From: JBCFBK01 sp038562555
GTDB lineage: Bacteria; Bacteroidota; Bacteroidia; Bacteroidales; Prolixibacteraceae
Assembly (NCBI GenBank): GCA_038562555.1
Contig: JBCFBK010000002.1
Coordinates: 218,066-282,065, forward strand
Length of the DNA stretch: 64,000 nucleotides
Direction of reading: 5' to 3'
This document shows positions 60,916-64,000 of the stretch, one piece after another. The translations under genes were made by a program, and so were the position numbers. Each line of letters opens with the position of its first letter. Positions within the stretch are counted from its first letter, which is position 1. Under the pieces are notes generated by a model that was not told where the DNA came from, searched no databases, and saw nothing but the letters and a program-made list of their open reading frames with translations.

Positions 60916-63279
60916 ATGAAAAAGATAGAAAGCTTTAATGCAGTGCTGGAAAAGGAAGATTCTGTCGCTGTTAAAAAATTCCTCCACCGTTTGCTGAGAA
61001 ACTCGCCGTGGTTTCTCCTGTCCATCGCTATTGGAGTTCTGGCGGCTATAGTCGTTACAAAATCTATGAAGCCGGCATACCAGACCAGGGCACTGGTGCT
61101 TATCAAGGAGGAAGCAGATCCCAACGTGATGCGGGAGGGAGACATCACCCAGGTGTTTACCAAGAACATCAATATCAATAACCACATCGGGGTACTGACC
61201 TCCTTTTCACTCAACAAACAGGTTCTCGATAACCTCGACTGGGCGACGACCTGGTACCGCGAAGAACTTTTCAGGGATAAGGAACTTTACGGGAATGAAC
61301 CCTTTGTTATAACAATGAATGGCCAGCAATCGAATACCTACGATGTTCCTGTTTATATTTCGATGATCGACTCGCTCAGGTACAGGGTAAAAATCAGCAG
61401 TTCCTTTATCCATAATGGCGTCAAAGCCAACGTCGATATCTCCGAAATAAAAAGATTCGGCGAACCCTTCAATAACCGGTATTTTAATTTTACGGTCTGG
61501 CGTAAGGAGGAAAATCCGCAGGGAACCTTTTACTTTCAGTTTAATAATCCCCGTACCCAAACCATGGAGTATACCTCAAAAATTGAGGTCACGGTCGAAG
61601 AAACCAATTCCAACCTGATCAACCTGTCGCTGACTGACACCGATCCAAAAAAATCAGCCGACTACCTGAATGAACTTAGCAAAGTTTTCATTCAGTTCGG
61701 TCTGCTGGAGAAAAACCGGAAATCGGCAAGCACCGTTAAGTTCATTGATAATCAGTTAACCGGTGTTATCGACACCTTGAATGAGAACAGCGCGGAGTTC
61801 TCAACCTTTCGATCTCAAAATCAGATTATTAATATTGGACAGGAGGGTGACCTGATCATGCAGAAACTCGGCCAACTGGAAACGGAACGTCAGGAGGAAC
61901 AGGCCCGCCTGGCCTACTATCAAAATCTGAACAGCTATATGGACGATGCCGACAAAATGGGCCAGATCATTTCCCCTTCTGTTGCCGGAATTACCGACCC
62001 AACGCTGACCAATATGGTTAACAGGCTTTCTGACCTTTACAGCCGCCGTGAGGTCTTATCCTACACGGTAAAGGAAAAAACTCCAAGTCTTGTACTTGTG
62101 AATAACGAGATCGCCATGACCGCAAAAAATCTGAAGGAGAATCTCAGCAACCTGCTGAATAATTCAAAAATTACCATTAGCAATCTGAACCGCCGGATTG
62201 GAAGTATGCGGTCACAACTCCAGGCCTATCCGAAGACCGAACAGGAACTAATGAGCATTCAGCGTTCGTTCGATTTGAACAATGAACTTTATACCTACCT
62301 GTTGAAGAAACGTGCGGAAGCGGCCATTACCCATGCTTCGAACGTCTCCGATGTACAGGTGGTGGATCAGGCCGGAGAGGATACCGCCGTAACGATCGGA
62401 CCAAAGCCTGTTGTCAATATCACGATCGGAGGACTGGCAGGACTGGCAATACCCATTCTCTTCATGCTGATTGGCTCCTATTTTAACGACCGCATTAATT
62501 CGGCCGAAGAAATAGAACACCTTACATCGATCCAGGTTATCGGAAATATTGTCAATAATTCACACCGGAAAGAACCAACGCCAGCCATCAAATATCCACG
62601 CTCGGCGCTGGCCGAATCGTTCAGGGAGTTGCGGACGAATCTTCGTTTCCTCTACTCGCACGACAACTCAAAGGTGATCAGCGTAAATTCAGTCATACCA
62701 CGTGAAGGGAAATCTTTTACGGCGGTTAACCTGGCATCCATGATCGCGATGAACAGCATGAAAGTGCTGCTGATCGACTGCGACTTAAGAAAACCCGGTT
62801 TGCATAAACAATTTGGCTGTCAGAACTATTCCGGACTAAGTACCTATCTGATCTCCCAACACGAACGGGAAGATGTTCTTCAGAAAACCAGGGTGGAAAA
62901 TCTCTATCTCATTTCAGGAGGACCTGTCCCGCCTAACCCTTCGGAAATTCTTGAAACGGGAAGGCTGGAAGCACTGATTCGGGAAGCGCGCAGCGAATTT
63001 GACTATATTATCATCGACAACCCTCCGTTGAGCCTCGTCTCGGACGGAATTATTGTCAGCCAGTTTGCCGACGTCAACCTGTTTGTACTCCGACAGGATT
63101 ACAGCAAGAAGGGGGAAGTACGATTCATCAACCACATGCATGTGAATAAGTCCATGAAAAATGCGGGCATTATTCTGAACGACATCCACATCCGCAAACA
63201 TGCCCAGGTCGGTTATTACGGCGCCCAATATATCTACAAGCACAATTACGGATACGATTATTACCTCGAAGCAACCTAA
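60916..63279 (+). CDS. Chain-length regulator with BY-kinase domain (Wzc-like)
   Basis: Inner-membrane co-polymerase and autophosphorylating tyrosine kinase controlling polymer length and export. 787 aa: Wzz domain with first membrane helix near residues 33-52, long periplasmic coiled coil, GNVR segment (YPKTEQELMSIQRSFDLNNE), second helix at about 500-520, then the kinase: Walker A PREGKS (595-600), A' LLIDCDLRKP (618-627), Walker B DYIIID (696-701). The last 21 residues carry eight tyrosines (767-783), the usual autophosphorylation cluster. The partner phosphatase was not seen in the window. Confidence 0.93.
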   Translation: MKKIESFNAVLEKEDSVAVKKFLHRLLRNSPWFLLSIAIGVLAAIVVTKSMKPAYQTRALVLIKEEADPNVMREGDITQVFTKNININNHIGVLTSFSLNKQVLDNLDWATTWYREELFRDKELYGNEPFVITMNGQQSNTYDVPVYISMIDSLRYRVKISSSFIHNGVKANVDISEIKRFGEPFNNRYFNFTVWRKEENPQGTFYFQFNNPRTQTMEYTSKIEVTVEETNSNLINLSLTDTDPKKSADYLNELSKVFIQFGLLEKNRKSASTVKFIDNQLTGVIDTLNENSAEFSTFRSQNQIINIGQEGDLIMQKLGQLETERQEEQARLAYYQNLNSYMDDADKMGQIISPSVAGITDPTLTNMVNRLSDLYSRREVLSYTVKEKTPSLVLVNNEIAMTAKNLKENLSNLLNNSKITISNLNRRIGSMRSQLQAYPKTEQELMSIQRSFDLNNELYTYLLKKRAEAAITHASNVSDVQVVDQAGEDTAVTIGPKPVVNITIGGLAGLAIPILFMLIGSYFNDRINSAEEIEHLTSIQVIGNIVNNSHRKEPTPAIKYPRSALAESFRELRTNLRFLYSHDNSKVISVNSVIPREGKSFTAVNLASMIAMNSMKVLLIDCDLRKPGLHKQFGCQNYSGLSTYLISQHEREDVLQKTRVENLYLISGGPVPPNPSEILETGRLEALIREARSEFDYIIIDNPPLSLVSDGIIVSQFADVNLFVLRQDYSKKGEVRFINHMHVNKSMKNAGIILNDIHIRKHAQVGYYGAQYIYKHNYGYDYYLEAT

Positions 63280-63289
63280 CCGGCCATTA

Positions 63290-63317
63290 TTCCGCAGAAT
63301 TTTTATAATTTGCGGAA
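63290..63317. repeat. 7-bp stem-loop between the Wzc-like and HAD genes
   Basis: TTCCGCA and TGCGGAA pair around a 14-nt AT-rich loop that can itself pair AATT/AATT. It follows the wzc-like stop by 11 nt; a weak terminator or an mRNA structure. Confidence 0.4.
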
Positions 63318-63335
63318 AATTAATTAAGAACAAAA

Positions 63336-63716
63336 ATGATTATTGCGGTTGATTTTGACGGAACCATTGTTGAACACCAGTATCCTAAAATAGGAAAGGA
63401 CGTCCCTTTTGCCATTGAGACGCTGAAGCTGCTGCAAAAAGACGGGCACCAGCTTATTCTCTGGACATTCAGATGCGGGAAAGAACTTGATGACGCCGTG
63501 AACTACTGCCTTGAAAGAGGAGTGGAATTTTATGCGGTCAATAAAAGTTATCCGGAAGAAATATTCGACAACACAACCAGCCGGAAGATCCATGCCGATA
63601 TTTATATTGACGACCGGAATCTGGGCGGGTTGTTTGAATGGACAATCGCATATGGCTTAATAAGCGGAAAAAAAGCAGAAATGAAGAAAAAATCATTTTT
63701 CAGCTTTCTGAGATAA
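63336..63716 (+). CDS. Small HAD-superfamily hydrolase (BT0820-like)
   Basis: 126-aa HAD phosphatase without a cap domain. Motif I D6-F-D8-GTI, motif II region LWTFR and the final acidic DIYIDD92-R-N-LGG. Similar compact proteins are known from Bacteroides (BT0820 type); the substrate is not known. It ends the plus-strand locus and has its own terminator. Confidence 0.85.
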   Translation: MIIAVDFDGTIVEHQYPKIGKDVPFAIETLKLLQKDGHQLILWTFRCGKELDDAVNYCLERGVEFYAVNKSYPEEIFDNTTSRKIHADIYIDDRNLGGLFEWTIAYGLISGKKAEMKKKSFFSFLR

Positions 63717-63757
63717 GGCAAATTTTTTCTTAGATACACATCAGAATTAATTGCAGA

Positions 63758-63789
63758 GGCACGGCCCGACAGGGTTGTGCCTTTTTTTT
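63758..63789 (+). terminator. Rho-independent terminator after the HAD gene
   Basis: GGCACGGCC (63758-63766) pairs with GGTTGTGCC (63773-63781) over 9 bp including two G-U pairs, followed by eight T (63782-63789). It ends the plus-strand locus ahead of the convergent rRNA operon. Confidence 0.88.
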
Positions 63790-63890
63790 GCATGGAGCAA
63801 AGCGCAGAGGGCATAAGACAGGAGGATAACACACGGCAGGAAAAGCACCTTGTAAACTTGCAACCTTGTCACCCTCTTCCGCCCTCCTTT

Positions 63891-63918
63891 CTCCGGTCTC
63901 CGGTTTCCGGCCTCCGGT
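63891..63918. repeat. Four imperfect tandem 7-mers (YTCCGGY)
   Basis: CTCCGGT, CTCCGGT, TTCCGGC, CTCCGGT in direct succession, beside a CT-rich stretch downstream of the rRNA terminator. Possibly a slippage-prone simple repeat. Confidence 0.6.
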
Positions 63919-63937
63919 GTCGCTATGCAAAAGGCAT

Positions 63938-63970
63938 AAAAAAGCCCTGTGCTCGTTTGAACACAGGGCT
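63938..63970 (-). terminator. rRNA operon terminator (minus strand)
   Basis: AGCCCTGTG (63943-63951) and CACAGGGCT (63962-63970) form a perfect 9-bp stem with a 10-nt loop; read on the minus strand it is followed by six T. It starts 7 nt past the probable 5S 3' end. Confidence 0.9.
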
Positions 63971-63977
63971 GATTAAG

Positions 63978-64000
63978 AAGGGCGACGACCTACTCTCCCA
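63978..64000 (-). rRNA. rrf: 5S ribosomal RNA, 3' end only
   Basis: On the minus strand the last bases read TGGGAGAGTAGGTCGTCGCC and continue CTT, matching the conserved 3' end of Bacteroidota 5S rRNA (G-G-A-G-A-G-T-A-G-G-T). The rest of the gene lies beyond the window edge. The adjacent terminator supports an rRNA operon ending here. Confidence 0.75.

Noticed and set aside
1..64000. CRISPR arrays, transposases, integrases and tRNA genes
   Set aside because: No regularly spaced direct repeats, no recombinase-like product and no tRNA cloverleaf were noticed in the window.

Overview
The window looks like a chromosomal segment of a Bacteroidota bacterium, most likely from the Bacteroidales/Marinilabiliales side. 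The evidence is: a UpxY-type NusG paralogue heading a surface-polysaccharide locus; several perfect TAnnTTTG -7 promoter boxes; A-rich rather than strongly purine-rich start regions; DUF4251 and ComEA-like helix-hairpin-helix outer-membrane proteins; a LysRS with the long C-terminal tail usual in this phylum; and an Fcl with the insertion typical of these bacteria. The species cannot be fixed from the sequence alone.

Layout. (1) 1-5389: the cell-shape operon mreB (3' part)-mreC-mreD-mrdA-rodA, densely packed and overlapping. (2) 5505-8570: a KamA-like radical SAM enzyme, a convergent AcpH-type phosphodiesterase and a PfkB sugar kinase. (3) 8599-12681 (minus): lysS-gpsA-pgi, ending in a clear terminator; divergent from recJ-uraA (12966-15914). 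(4) 16343-19979: a small sugar-modification cassette (C-methyltransferase, cytidylyltransferase, PIG-L deacetylase, methyltransferase). (5) 20075-23959 (minus): a secreted-protein operon with two paralogous tetratricopeptide proteins around an unrecognised Cys-motif protein, plus a DUF4251 protein. (6) 24081-28003 (minus): acyltransferase, HhH/beta-barrel protein and purE. (7) 28285-31306: hpt-adk-obg-PAP2.

(8) 31927-63279: one very large exopolysaccharide/capsule locus, all on the plus strand and preceded by a 620-nt gap. It starts with the UpxY antiterminator. Next comes a CDP-sugar block (cytidylyltransferase, SDR enzyme, RmlC-like epimerase, SAF-domain oxidoreductase, C-methyltransferase), then glycosyltransferases with a Wzx flippase and a candidate Wzy polymerase. 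The decoration genes follow: MBOAT/SGNH acyl transfer, a LbH acetyltransferase, two pyruvyl transferases and a nitroreductase-like protein. GDP-fucose/mannose synthesis (gmd, fcl, manC) and export (priming transferase, Wza, Wzc) close the locus. A strong 16-bp-stem terminator with a T5 run lies inside this locus (36436-36488). That is where a locus-specific antiterminator would be needed.

(9) 63336-64000: a small HAD phosphatase with its terminator, and, entering from the right on the minus strand, the 3' end of an rRNA operon (5S tail plus terminator). The polysaccharide locus and the rRNA operon are therefore convergent.

Functionally, the left half is mainly housekeeping and envelope genes. 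The right half encodes a Wzx/Wzy-type polymer probably containing fucose/mannose and an unusual CDP-derived C-methylated sugar, decorated with acyl and pyruvate groups. The observations most worth following are the KamA-like enzyme lacking the lysine-binding aspartates, the incomplete CDP-sugar route with its SAF oxidoreductase, the internal terminator under a UpxY regulator, and the duplicated-TPR/Cys-protein operon.
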